Shown: positions 21,151-30,368 of the stretch, piece after piece | Numbering within the stretch: the stretch's first letter is position 1 | How the letters are laid out: each line of letters opens with the position of its first letter | Assembly: GCA_029572815.1 (NCBI GenBank) | Contig: JAKPUQ010000098.1 | Span: forward strand, 62,001-126,000 | DNA: 64,000 nucleotides | Reading direction: 5' to 3' | From: Bacillota bacterium | GTDB taxonomy: Bacteria; Bacillota; Clostridia; Oscillospirales; Ruminococcaceae | The notes under the pieces: generated by a model | What the model was told of the DNA's origin: nothing | The model's database searches: none | The model's input: only the letters and a program-made list of their open reading frames with translations | Position numbers and translations under genes: made by a program

Positions 21151-22014
21151 TCAGTCCCTCCACATCTTTCTGTAGGAGAAGCAGGTGAGGTTCTCGGTCT
21201 TTTTGAACTGCCTTGCGAAGTAGCTCTGGTCATTAAAGCCGCAGAGATGTGATATTTCCTCAACGGATTTATCTGAGAAACGCAGCAGCTTCTTTCCGTA
21301 GTTGATACGGGCGGTGATAATATGCTGGAAGATGGTCTTTCCGTATATCCTCTTGTATTCTCGGGTGAGATAATACTTGCTGATATAAAACTCAGATGAC
21401 AGCTTTTCAAGAGAAAGATCCTCATTAAAATGGTCATCTATATAGTTATGTACAGCTGCCAGCTTCTGCTTTAATGCTGAGTCATACTGCTGAGCTGTAT
21501 TGTTGACCGTAAGGGAAAGAGTCAGCAGATCCACGATCAGCTTCGATGTTGTTATTTCTGCATCGGGTAGCTTTTTTTCGTTTATGTCGATTATATCAGT
21601 GATTGCGGAGACTACTTTATCGAAGAAAGGCGGTCTGAAAACGTTTTTTGACTGTGAAATGAAGTAGTCATAATATTGCTGTGAGGTACTTCCGTTAAAG
21701 TGCACCCACATAAGTTCCCATGGGTCGTTGGCAGAGCTTTTGTAAAAGTGGGATATACGGCAGTCAAGGAAGAAGCAGTCTCCCTTGCCAAGGGGATAGG
21801 TCTCATTGCCGATAGTAACTTCGCCTCTGCCGCTGATAACTGCAGCGATAAGGAAGGAATCCAGAGTGTGTCTCTGTGTAGCAGCTGCGTCCTCGGTTTT
21901 TAGTGAGCCCGTTTCCTGAATATAGAAAAAAGTATTTTTGGCAGCAGGGCTGGGCGTACAGATAAGACGCTTTGAAAGCTTATTCCTGAAGCCGTTGGAT
22001 CCATGAATCTCCAT
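21151..22014 (-). CDS. AraC family transcriptional regulator
   Basis: N-terminal cupin and C-terminal LSLEKLSSEFYISKYYLTREYKRIYG...SVEEISHLCGFNDQSYFARQFKK. Confidence 0.95.
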   Translation of the reverse strand: MEIHGSNGFRNKLSKRLICTPSPAAKNTFFYIQETGSLKTEDAAATQRHTLDSFLIAAVISGRGEVTIGNETYPLGKGDCFFLDCRISHFYKSSANDPWELMWVHFNGSTSQQYYDYFISQSKNVFRPPFFDKVVSAITDIIDINEKKLPDAEITTSKLIVDLLTLSLTVNNTAQQYDSALKQKLAAVHNYIDDHFNEDLSLEKLSSEFYISKYYLTREYKRIYGKTIFQHIITARINYGKKLLRFSDKSVEEISHLCGFNDQSYFARQFKKTENLTCFSYRKMWRD

Positions 22015-22079
22015 AATAAACTCCTTACTTACAGAGCCTCTGGGAGACAGCGCTCTGCGGCAAAATACATTTGATCCGT

Positions 22080-22331
22080 TCAGAATATCTTTATAAGCAG
22101 CAGTATGACCGCAGCAACCGCAGAGAAAAAAAGCAGGCGTTTTACGTTCATCTTACGGCGGCATATAGCTCTGTGGGGAGATGCCAGGCTGTAAAGCCTT
22201 TCCGCTTCATTATGAGAGATCGTATCAGGGATAACACTGACATTCGGCCTCAGATAGAATACTGCACGTTCAAAATATAAACTGTCAGGATCGTTTACCT
22301 CGACTATCCTTTTATTGACACCTTTTATCAT
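22080..22331 (-). CDS. Hypothetical small protein with C-terminal TM
   Basis: MIKGVNKRIVEVNDPDSLYFERAVFYLRPN...RLLFFSAVAAVILLLIKIF. Confidence 0.6.
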   Translation of the reverse strand: MIKGVNKRIVEVNDPDSLYFERAVFYLRPNVSVIPDTISHNEAERLYSLASPHRAICRRKMNVKRLLFFSAVAAVILLLIKIF

Positions 22332-22381
22332 AATACCTCCGAAATAGTTGTTTGCAGGAAGTATTGACATTTTGGCGGCTT

Positions 22382-23203
22382 TTATTCAGCCTGAGAGTCA
22401 AGGTTCCTTATGTAGTGGAATAGGTACTGCTGGGCGATACCGCCCTTTTCGGCTGCAAAAGCAGGGAATCCGTCAGGATAATACTCTGCAAGTACTCGCT
22501 TTATCCATACATCCTTCGGAAATGCTTCTGTTCGGTACATTCCGAAAAGGAGGACGCACTCAGCCACCTTCGGACCCACACCCTTGATCTTCATAAGTGC
22601 TGTACGTGCTTCATCAATAGGCATTGCAGCTATTTCATTCAGTTTTAACTCGCCGCTCTGTACTTTTGATGCGGCGTCGGTTATATACTTTGCACGGAAG
22701 CCGCTTCTCAGATATGCAAGGGACTCCTCGGTCTCCTGAGAAAGCTGATCTGTGTTTGGAAATCTGCCGTGATAATGATCACAGAGCCTGTCAATTATGC
22801 CTTTGATACGGGGAATGTTGTTATTCTGGGAAATAATGAAGGAAATAAGGCATTCCCAGCTGTCCTGACGTAGAAGGCGGATACCCCCTGCAAAGCCAAC
22901 AGCCTTTGCGAGAGTCTCGTCCTCGGAAAATCGGCGTTTCAGCTCGGAGTAGTCGGTCTCAAAGTCAAAATAGTTTATCCACTTGGAAATAAAGTCATTT
23001 TCATCAGTGTCATGGAATATAAAGCTTCCCTTGTCGGTCTGGGATACTTTAAGCTTGTCATTCAGGAATGCTCCTTCGTATGTTGAGATGTAGTCCGAGG
23101 GGATCTTCTTCCAGCGGAATGCCTGTCCGCAGTCGAGGGTCTCGTCAAGATCCAGGTCGGGTTCAAAAACAATTATATCATTTCCCTGAACACGATAATC
23201 CAT
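22382..23203 (-). CDS. 8-oxoguanine DNA glycosylase (OGG1-like, HhH-GPD)
   Basis: LDETLDCGQAFRWKKI, FIISQNNNIPRIKGIIDRLC, MKIKGVGPKVAECVLLFGM...PKDVWIKR. Confidence 0.9.
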   Translation of the reverse strand: MDYRVQGNDIIVFEPDLDLDETLDCGQAFRWKKIPSDYISTYEGAFLNDKLKVSQTDKGSFIFHDTDENDFISKWINYFDFETDYSELKRRFSEDETLAKAVGFAGGIRLLRQDSWECLISFIISQNNNIPRIKGIIDRLCDHYHGRFPNTDQLSQETEESLAYLRSGFRAKYITDAASKVQSGELKLNEIAAMPIDEARTALMKIKGVGPKVAECVLLFGMYRTEAFPKDVWIKRVLAEYYPDGFPAFAAEKGGIAQQYLFHYIRNLDSQAE

Positions 23204-23305
23204 AATTTTACTCCTTTTCTGAAAATATTTGTTCTGAATGAGGGGTTATACTTGATTTTTCTATTAAATTATACTAAAATATAATAGTAAATACAAGAGC
23301 AAGGA

Positions 23306-24190
23306 ATGATTTTTTTGAAAAAATTCATATCTTTTACAATGGCAGTGCTGGCATTTGGACTGTTTTTGTGCGGTTGTGCCTCAAAAAGCAGTAATGACAG
23401 CAATAGTAATACCGAGGCAACAAGTCAGCCCTTCACCGAAAGGGAGGTCGAAACTGCTGAAGGAACATTCATATTTGACAACGCAGGTCTGCTCAGTGCA
23501 GATGACATAAAAGCCTGCAACGACTACGCGGGCTGGCTCTATTCTCAGAAGCTTATTAATGCCGCAGTTGTAACTACCAATGATCTTGGAGGGAAGTCTC
23601 CCTCAGACTTTGCCCTTGAGCAGTACAACAAGCTGTATGAGGGGAAGGGAAGCGGGCTGTTGGTACTTATTAATAATGATACTAACGAGGACAGTATCTG
23701 GCGAACCGGGTCCTGCCTTACGGATATAAGCCAGACTTCAGAGGATAATGCTGTATACTGGGCTACAAAAGAGATAGTCGGCGGCAGCTACAGGCGCGGC
23801 ATACTGAGACTTCTTCAGCTTGGAGAGCTCTGTAACGATCATATAGTTGACAATACACAGCTTTTCAGCTACGATGTAATGAATTCTCTGGAAAAAGCAC
23901 TGGCTTCGTGCAAGTATGATGTAACTCTGCTCGCTTCGCGGAATGGCTCTTCTGCTTCAAACGAGGACGTACTAAAAAGCTATTACAAACGTAAGTACAA
24001 AAGCGGTGACGGTATAATGTTTATGGCAGACACCAACACAAAGACCATGATCGCTTATTCGGACGATAAAATCCCGGCTAAGCTTAATCAGGCGTTGATA
24101 GAAGCGAATAAGCTGACTGCTAAGGATGACTACTTCGGAGCTGCAAACAAGATAATCGAGGCACTTGACGGAAAAACAGCTTCTGTGTAA
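23306..24190 (+). CDS. TPM domain-containing lipoprotein
   Basis: Lipobox FLCGCASK; FDNAGLLSADDIKACNDYAGWL...VVTTNDLGGKSPSDFALEQYN. Confidence 0.85.
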   Translation: MIFLKKFISFTMAVLAFGLFLCGCASKSSNDSNSNTEATSQPFTEREVETAEGTFIFDNAGLLSADDIKACNDYAGWLYSQKLINAAVVTTNDLGGKSPSDFALEQYNKLYEGKGSGLLVLINNDTNEDSIWRTGSCLTDISQTSEDNAVYWATKEIVGGSYRRGILRLLQLGELCNDHIVDNTQLFSYDVMNSLEKALASCKYDVTLLASRNGSSASNEDVLKSYYKRKYKSGDGIMFMADTNTKTMIAYSDDKIPAKLNQALIEANKLTAKDDYFGAANKIIEALDGKTASV

Positions 24191-24225
24191 AAGACGGAAT
24201 AAAAAGATTCAAGGAGTTGATAATT

Positions 24226-26082
24226 ATGCCGCCAATAGGTGGACCGAGAGGAATGGGCTACCTCACAGAAGAGGAGAAGAAAAATCGTCCTAAGGTCACA
24301 AAGGAACTTCTCAAAAGGATATTCTCATACCTTAAGCCCTACTGGAAGCAGATGATTGTTGTACTTATAGCGATAATCATATCGTCTACACTTAACCTTC
24401 TGCCGTCAGTACTGACCGGTAAGATAATTGATGAGGGACTTATCGGACGCAGCCTGAAAAAGCTGATCCTTTTCATCGTACTGTCTCTCTGTGTTACTCT
24501 GGGAGCAAATCTCATCGGAGTTCTTGAGAGCTATATGAATACATGGATCGCACAGCATATCACCTATGATATGCGAAACAAAATGTATGCTCATCTCCAG
24601 AAGATGTCACAGAGGTTCTTTACCTCCAATAATCAGGGAGACATCATAACGAGAATGACCAGCGATATTTCGGGTGTCCAGCAGATAATCACAAATACTC
24701 TCACAAGTATATTGTCAAACTCTATCACTCTTATCGTTGCAATGATAGTTATGTTCAGACAAAACTGGATTCTTGCCATAGTGGGCATACTTGTAGTACC
24801 GCTTTTTGCTATACCTACAAGAAGCGCCGGAAAGACCCGATGGTCAATCACGAAGGAGTCTCAGGCGTGCAGCGATGAGATAAACGGCATACTAAACGAG
24901 ACCATGTCCGTCAGCGGACAGCTCCTTGTCAAGCTTTTCGGTATGGAGAAGACCGAGTACGATAAGTATGAGAAGGTCAACCACAAGATGATAAAGCTTA
25001 ATATCCGCGAGGGTATGGCAGGACGCTGGTTCAGAGTAGCACTTACGACCTTTTCAAGTATAGGTCCTATGCTGATATATCTTGCAGGCGGAATACTTAT
25101 GATGAAGTTCGATTCAAGCCTTACCGTCGGCGATATAACTGTTCTTGTAGCACTTCTCGGAAAGATGTACGGTCCTGTGAACCAGCTTCTCAATATTCAG
25201 GTTGACTGGATACGCTCAATGGCTATGTTTACAAGAATTTTCGAGTATTTCGATATGCCTGTGGAGATAGAGAACGCTCCTGATGCTATAACCCCCGAAA
25301 AGGCGCCCGAGGGCGAGGTGGAGTTCAGAAACGTTGGCTTCTACTATGACAAGGAAAGACAGATACTTGATGATATCAACTTCAGACTGGACAGCGGCAA
25401 GTGTATCGCTGTTGTAGGACCTTCAGGTTCGGGAAAGAGTACTCTTGTAAACCTTATCCCCAGACTTTATGATGTTACAGCAGGTACTGTTCTTTTTGAC
25501 GGTACAGATGTAAGAAAGCTTGATCTTGCATATCTGAGAAAGCATATCGGGATCGTAAGTCAGGAGACCTATCTCTTCAACGGTACTATCCGTGAAAATC
25601 TTCTTTATGCAAAGCCCGACGCTACGGAGCAGGAGCTCATAGAAGCCTGCAAACAGGCAAATATTTATGAATTCATCGAAAAACAGGAGACAGGTCTTGA
25701 CACGGTGGTGGGCAACAGAGGACTGAAGCTTTCAGGCGGCGAAAAGCAGAGAATATCGATTGCAAGAGTTCTGCTGAAGGATCCTGCTCTTATGATATTT
25801 GACGAGGCAACGTCCGCTCTGGACTCCATCTCGGAGCAGAAGATACAGGACGCCATCGAGCCGCTTATTTCATCACGAACAAGTATACTTATAGCTCATC
25901 GTTTATCAACTATTCTCGCGGCGGACGAAATACTCGTTATCAAGGACGGCGTTATCTCAGAGCGAGGCACTCACAGCGAGCTTGTAAATAAGGGCGGAGT
26001 ATATTCCGAGCTCTACAGAACTCAGTTCAGCAAGGCTGAAAGCGGTACAGAACGTTTTGAATACACAGAAGGCGAGGACTAA
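24226..26082 (+). CDS. ABC transporter, fused permease/ATP-binding protein
   Basis: VVGPSGSGKSTLVNLIPRLYD, LKLSGGEKQRISIARVLLKDPALMIFDEATSALD. Confidence 0.96.
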   Translation: MPPIGGPRGMGYLTEEEKKNRPKVTKELLKRIFSYLKPYWKQMIVVLIAIIISSTLNLLPSVLTGKIIDEGLIGRSLKKLILFIVLSLCVTLGANLIGVLESYMNTWIAQHITYDMRNKMYAHLQKMSQRFFTSNNQGDIITRMTSDISGVQQIITNTLTSILSNSITLIVAMIVMFRQNWILAIVGILVVPLFAIPTRSAGKTRWSITKESQACSDEINGILNETMSVSGQLLVKLFGMEKTEYDKYEKVNHKMIKLNIREGMAGRWFRVALTTFSSIGPMLIYLAGGILMMKFDSSLTVGDITVLVALLGKMYGPVNQLLNIQVDWIRSMAMFTRIFEYFDMPVEIENAPDAITPEKAPEGEVEFRNVGFYYDKERQILDDINFRLDSGKCIAVVGPSGSGKSTLVNLIPRLYDVTAGTVLFDGTDVRKLDLAYLRKHIGIVSQETYLFNGTIRENLLYAKPDATEQELIEACKQANIYEFIEKQETGLDTVVGNRGLKLSGGEKQRISIARVLLKDPALMIFDEATSALDSISEQKIQDAIEPLISSRTSILIAHRLSTILAADEILVIKDGVISERGTHSELVNKGGVYSELYRTQFSKAESGTERFEYTEGED

Positions 26083-26120
26083 ACAGAAATATCCCGTCAG
26101 ACAGAAAGGAAGGATTTCAT

Positions 26121-26813
26121 ATGGATGAAAGGGAATTCTACATGGAGGCATTTGACAACCTGCCTGCACTTACTGACAACAACGAATCGGTCAAGGAGAC
26201 CTTTTCTCATGTTTTCTACGATTTTCTCCAGCCGTCTCATCTGTATGACTCGGCTATAGAAGTCGTAAAGACTTATCTTAATATACTTGATAACGAGTTC
26301 AGCGTAAAGTTTCAGCGCAATCCTATACATAATATTGAGAGCAGACTTAAATCGCCTCAGTCCATCATAGGAAAGCTTCAGAAAAAGGGACTTCCGCTGT
26401 CAACAGATGCAGCCAGGAAAAATCTCCTTGATCTTGCAGGCATACGCGTTACCTGCTACTATATAAGCGACATCTATGCACTTGTGGAAAAGCTTGGCAG
26501 ACGTGATGATTTCACGGTCATCAAGCGAAAGGACTACATAAAAAATCCCAAGCCCAGCGGATACAGGAGTTATCACATGATACTCAATGTACCTGTGTAT
26601 CTATCCACTCACAAGGAGTACGCACCCGTTGAGATACAGATAAGGACAATTGCCATGGACTTCTGGGCAAGTCTTGAGCATCAGCTCAAGTATAAGACCT
26701 CTGCCGAGCTCTCTCCCGAAATATCAGAGGAACTCAGACAGTGTGCAGAGCGTATAGCTGAGACTGATATTCAGATGCAGCGCATTTATATGCAGATAAA
26801 CGATATGGAATAA
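26121..26813 (+). CDS. Small alarmone (p)ppGpp synthetase (RelA/SpoT domain)
   Basis: IGKLQKKG...DLAGIRVTCYYISDIYALVEKL...KNPKPSGYRSYHMIL...VEIQIRTIAMDFWASLEHQLKYK. Confidence 0.93.
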   Translation: MDEREFYMEAFDNLPALTDNNESVKETFSHVFYDFLQPSHLYDSAIEVVKTYLNILDNEFSVKFQRNPIHNIESRLKSPQSIIGKLQKKGLPLSTDAARKNLLDLAGIRVTCYYISDIYALVEKLGRRDDFTVIKRKDYIKNPKPSGYRSYHMILNVPVYLSTHKEYAPVEIQIRTIAMDFWASLEHQLKYKTSAELSPEISEELRQCAERIAETDIQMQRIYMQINDME

Positions 26814-26816
26814 AGA

Positions 26817-26843
26817 AAAGCTCACCTGTGGGTGAGCTTTTTC
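26817..26843 (+). terminator. Terminator
   Basis: aaagctcacc-tgt-gggtgagctttttc. Confidence 0.8.
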
Positions 26844-26955
26844 GTCAAAAACTGTCTTTAAGCCTATGTTTTTACAAAAAAATACCCGTTCACATATGTT
26901 ACCGATGATGATATAATAAACTTACATAATAAATAGAACAGAAAGGAGCATAAAA

Positions 26956-27257
26956 ATGTTCGGGATCGTAAAAAAGTTAAGCATGAGGTAATGGACAGAA
27001 CGCTGTATATGGAGATATTCGGCGATAATAAGGTAGCATATCGTGTCCTCAGCGGAAGAATGTCACTTTTCGGCGACGAAGTCATTACATACGGAGTTGA
27101 GGTTCTTGACCATAGAAGCGGCGAGAAAGAATGTATACCTGATTTTTCGCAGAATATAGAGGACGCAGTCTGCTTTGCCGAGTCTCTTATCAGTGAAAAA
27201 AGCAGGCTGCGGCAGCTCTACAGCAAAGCTCTTGATTATCTGCGCGTCTCTATATGA
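26956..27257 (+). CDS. Small conserved protein (DUF6514-like); possible frameshift near 26970
   Basis: ORF 26991-27257 has no good RBS; ATG 26956 has AGGAG but stops after 11 codons; adding one A to the A6 run joins them. Confidence 0.5.
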
Positions 27258-27357
27258 TAAAAAATTTTTTGTCCGGCAGTTGCATTTTTTCTGAATATAT
27301 GATATAATGTAAACTTGTAACGGCAAGTATGCCGTATATTGAAAGGAGAGGTAGTAT

Positions 27358-27591
27358 ATGGCAGAGCTAAAATATGAGATAACCGAGAAGATCGGTGTGC
27401 TGTCCGAAAATGCAAAGGGCTGGACAAAGGAGCTCAATATGGTCAGCTGGAACGAGCATGATCCGAAGTATGATATAAGAGAGTGGTCTCCCGATCATTC
27501 AAGAATGGGCAAGGGAGTTACCCTTTCAGCGGACGAGCTTGCTGAGCTCAAGGAGCTTCTTGCAGGTATTGATCTTGATTCATTTGAATAA
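27358..27591 (+). CDS. YdbC/PC4-like ssDNA-binding protein
   Basis: KGWTKELNMVSWNEHDPKYDIREWSPDHSRMGKGVTLSADEL. Confidence 0.88.
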   Translation: MAELKYEITEKIGVLSENAKGWTKELNMVSWNEHDPKYDIREWSPDHSRMGKGVTLSADELAELKELLAGIDLDSFE

Positions 27592-27621
27592 TAAAAAAGC
27601 AGCTCAACGAGCTGCTTTTTC
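27592..27621. terminator. Bidirectional terminator, convergent genes
   Basis: aaaaaagcagctc-aac-gagctgcttttt. Confidence 0.85.
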
Positions 27622-28485
27622 TTATTTTATAATAGCTTTTGCACCAAAGTAAATCAGTACAAGTATACCAAGAACTATTCGATACCAGCCGAATACCTTG
27701 AAGTCGTGCTTCTTGATGTAGTCCATAAGGAATTTGATAACAACTATGGAAACGAGGAAAGCAACTACCATACCTGTGAGTAGAACGGCGAGCTCGCTTC
27801 CTGTGAAGTTGAAGCCGAATTTTGCAAGCTTGAGAAGGCTTGCACCGAACATTACGGGAATTGCAAGATAGAAGGTGAATTCAGCCGCAACAGTTCTTGA
27901 TACTCCGATAAGGAGAGCACCTACGATAGTGGCACCTGAACGGGAGGTTCCCGGGAAAATCGCGGCGATAAGCTGGAACACACCGATAATGAACGCTGTA
28001 TTGAAGCCAAGCTCTGCAATAGTGTTTATCTTGGGCTTTCTGTCTTTGTTCCAGTTTTCTATGATGATGAAGGCTATACCGAAAACGATAAGTGCAATGG
28101 CAACTGTCCAGGGATTGTAGAGATGTTCGTCAATCCAGTCATCAAGAATGAGTCCGATAACGGCAGCGGGAAGACAGGCTACGAGAACCTTGAACCACAT
28201 CATGAAAATGTCGGTCTTTATCATTTTGCCGAATGGCGTCTTGTTGAGAGGGTGAGCGTTGTTCTTGCGCCCGAAGGGCCACAGTTTCTTCCAGAAAACG
28301 ACTACAACTGCCATAATTGCACCAAGCTGTATCACAACATCGAACATTTCCTTGAACTCATCCGACTTGTCAAGATTGAGAAATTCTCCTACAAGGATCA
28401 GATGTCCTGTGCTGCTTATGGGAAGCCACTCTGTAACTCCCTCCACAATACCGAGGATTATAGTTTTGATTATCTCCCAGATCAT
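27622..28485 (-). CDS. uppP: Undecaprenyl-diphosphatase
   Basis: [19 protein letters not shown] and [21 protein letters not shown]. Confidence 0.97.
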   Translation of the reverse strand: MIWEIIKTIILGIVEGVTEWLPISSTGHLILVGEFLNLDKSDEFKEMFDVVIQLGAIMAVVVVFWKKLWPFGRKNNAHPLNKTPFGKMIKTDIFMMWFKVLVACLPAAVIGLILDDWIDEHLYNPWTVAIALIVFGIAFIIIENWNKDRKPKINTIAELGFNTAFIIGVFQLIAAIFPGTSRSGATIVGALLIGVSRTVAAEFTFYLAIPVMFGASLLKLAKFGFNFTGSELAVLLTGMVVAFLVSIVVIKFLMDYIKKHDFKVFGWYRIVLGILVLIYFGAKAIIK

Positions 28486-28547
28486 ATATTATATTGTTCC
28501 TTTCAGTTAAAATACAAGGTAAATTATAGCATATTTATAATTGTATG

Positions 28548-29216
28548 TCAATTGTCAGAGTCATGATTTCTCATAAGTTTGAATTTTCTCTTTGAAATAG
28601 TTAGGATACCTGCATTTTTGAGCCTTGTGATCTCGCGCTGAAGTGCGCTTCTGTTGACGCAGAGATAGTCCGACAGGGCTGTTGTGGAGAATGGAATCTG
28701 CGGACTTTTGCCTTCGGGAGTTTTCTCCTCGATTATCCTGAGACAGCTTATCAGCTTATCCTCAATGGAACGCTGACTGAGTACCTCGATGCGCTCATTC
28801 AGTGAAATGGCCTTCTCCGACATAAGGTCGAGCAGGTTTTCAACGACCTTTGAGTGACACTGACAGGCATTTTCGCACCTTTTGGTGATTTCTGAACGTT
28901 TTACGAACATTATATCACAGTCCGTCTCCGCCATTATCTCAATTCCACTTCTCTGTGAAGCCGTAAATGTGAAGTAAACTCCGAATACGCTCTGTTCACT
29001 GAGAGACTCCATTATCGAACGTACCCCGTTTACATCATATCTTACCATAACAGCCGTTCCGCTCAGTACAATACCCAGTTTATCTGGATTATCAGAGTAG
29101 TCCATTATCCTGCTGCCGGATTTGAATTTCCTGATATCCGCATTAAAACAGTTTATCATCCTTCGGCAGTCATGCTGATCTATACCTTTAAATAAAACGT
29201 TATCTTCCGGTAACAT
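28548..29216 (-). CDS. Crp/Fnr family transcriptional regulator
   Basis: cNMP-binding-like fold and C-terminal ALSDYLCVNRSALQREITRLKNAGIL HTH; start MLPEDN after GGAGG. Confidence 0.9.
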   Translation of the reverse strand: MLPEDNVLFKGIDQHDCRRMINCFNADIRKFKSGSRIMDYSDNPDKLGIVLSGTAVMVRYDVNGVRSIMESLSEQSVFGVYFTFTASQRSGIEIMAETDCDIMFVKRSEITKRCENACQCHSKVVENLLDLMSEKAISLNERIEVLSQRSIEDKLISCLRIIEEKTPEGKSPQIPFSTTALSDYLCVNRSALQREITRLKNAGILTISKRKFKLMRNHDSDN

Positions 29217-29231
29217 AAAAATATCCTCCGT

Positions 29232-29247
29232 TGTTGCATATGCAACA
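29232..29247. promoter_or_regulatory. Candidate Crp/Fnr-type operator
   Basis: Perfect 16-bp palindrome TGTTGCATATGCAACA in the divergent intergenic region. Confidence 0.65.
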
Positions 29248-29319
29248 GATTTTTCTTTTCCTTTATGATACAATATATTCAGACAAAAGTCAATACTATT
29301 CTATATGGAGGTCTTCACA

Positions 29320-29586
29320 ATGAATGTAAAAGTTATAGGCGAACAGCTTTCTCAGAACGAGATCGACGCATATATCGACTACGGCAGAAAGAAGTACAGC
29401 GATAGGGAAATTATCGGCATGACTGTAAAAACTGACGGAGACTACGTTGATCTCCAGTATGATTTCGCTAAAGACGTTCCTTTTGACAGGATCAGAAGGA
29501 TCACAGGCTATCTGGTAGGAACCCTTGACCGTTTCAACAACGGCAAGCGTGCCGAGGAACGCGACAGAGTAAAGCATTCAGTATGA
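29320..29586 (+). CDS. Small protein resembling the C-terminal module annotated with anaerobic ribonucleotide reductases
   Basis: YVDLQYDFAKDVPFDRIRRITGYLVGTLDRFNNGKRAEERDRVKH; good RBS; family assignment from memory. Confidence 0.5.
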   Translation: MNVKVIGEQLSQNEIDAYIDYGRKKYSDREIIGMTVKTDGDYVDLQYDFAKDVPFDRIRRITGYLVGTLDRFNNGKRAEERDRVKHSV

Positions 29587-29660
29587 TCGTCCCTGTACGC
29601 GGAAGGCGGAGCTCTTCCGCAGGGACTCAATTATAATCAAAACAATGGAGGTATACTATT

Positions 29661-30212
29661 ATGAAGAAATATGTCTGTCCCGTATGCGGATACGTTCACG
29701 AAGGAGATGCACCCCCTGAGAAGTGCCCTCAGTGCGGCGTACCCGGATCTAAGTTTATAGAGAAGGAAGCAGGCGAGAAGCTCGTATTTGCCTGTGAGCA
29801 TGAGCTCGGTGTTGCAAAGGCTGTAACAGATCCCGAGATCATCGAAGGACTTCGTTCAAACTTCACAGGTGAGTGTACAGAGGTAGGTATGTACCTGGCA
29901 ATGGCAAGAGTAGCTTATCGTGAGGGTTATGCTGAGATCGGTGCTTACTGGGAGAAGGCTGCATTTGAGGAAGCAGAGCACGCTGCAAAGTTTGCTGAGC
30001 TTCTCGGTGAAGTTCTTTCATCTTCCACAAAGGAAAATCTTGAAAAGAGAGTTGCTGCAGAGCACGGTGCTACAGAGGGCAAGCTGAAGCTTGCCAAGAG
30101 AGCTAAGGAGCTCAACCTTGACGCTATCCACGACACAGTTCACGAGATGGCAAAGGACGAGGCACGTCACGGCAAGGCTTTCGAGGGACTTCTCAAGAGA
30201 TACTTCGGTTAA
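29661..30212 (+). CDS. Rubrerythrin with N-terminal rubredoxin-like domain (reverse rubrerythrin type)
   Basis: [25 protein letters not shown] then ferritin-like diiron helices [15 protein letters not shown]. Confidence 0.95.
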   Translation: MKKYVCPVCGYVHEGDAPPEKCPQCGVPGSKFIEKEAGEKLVFACEHELGVAKAVTDPEIIEGLRSNFTGECTEVGMYLAMARVAYREGYAEIGAYWEKAAFEEAEHAAKFAELLGEVLSSSTKENLEKRVAAEHGATEGKLKLAKRAKELNLDAIHDTVHEMAKDEARHGKAFEGLLKRYFG

Positions 30213-30221
30213 TATATACAT

Positions 30222-30258
30222 ATATGACTGGCGGGGCAACAGCCTCGTCAGTTTTTTT
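30222..30258 (+). terminator. Terminator after rubrerythrin gene
   Basis: gactggcgggg-caa-cagcctcgtcagttttttt imperfect stem and T-run. Confidence 0.7.
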
Positions 30259-30368
30259 ATTTTCAAAGCTCAATTATTAATATTTTGTGTAAAAATGACC
30301 AAAAGACTTGAAATACAGAAGTGAATTTGTTATAATGTATTCATAATGTTTAGAACGGAGGTTGTGCT

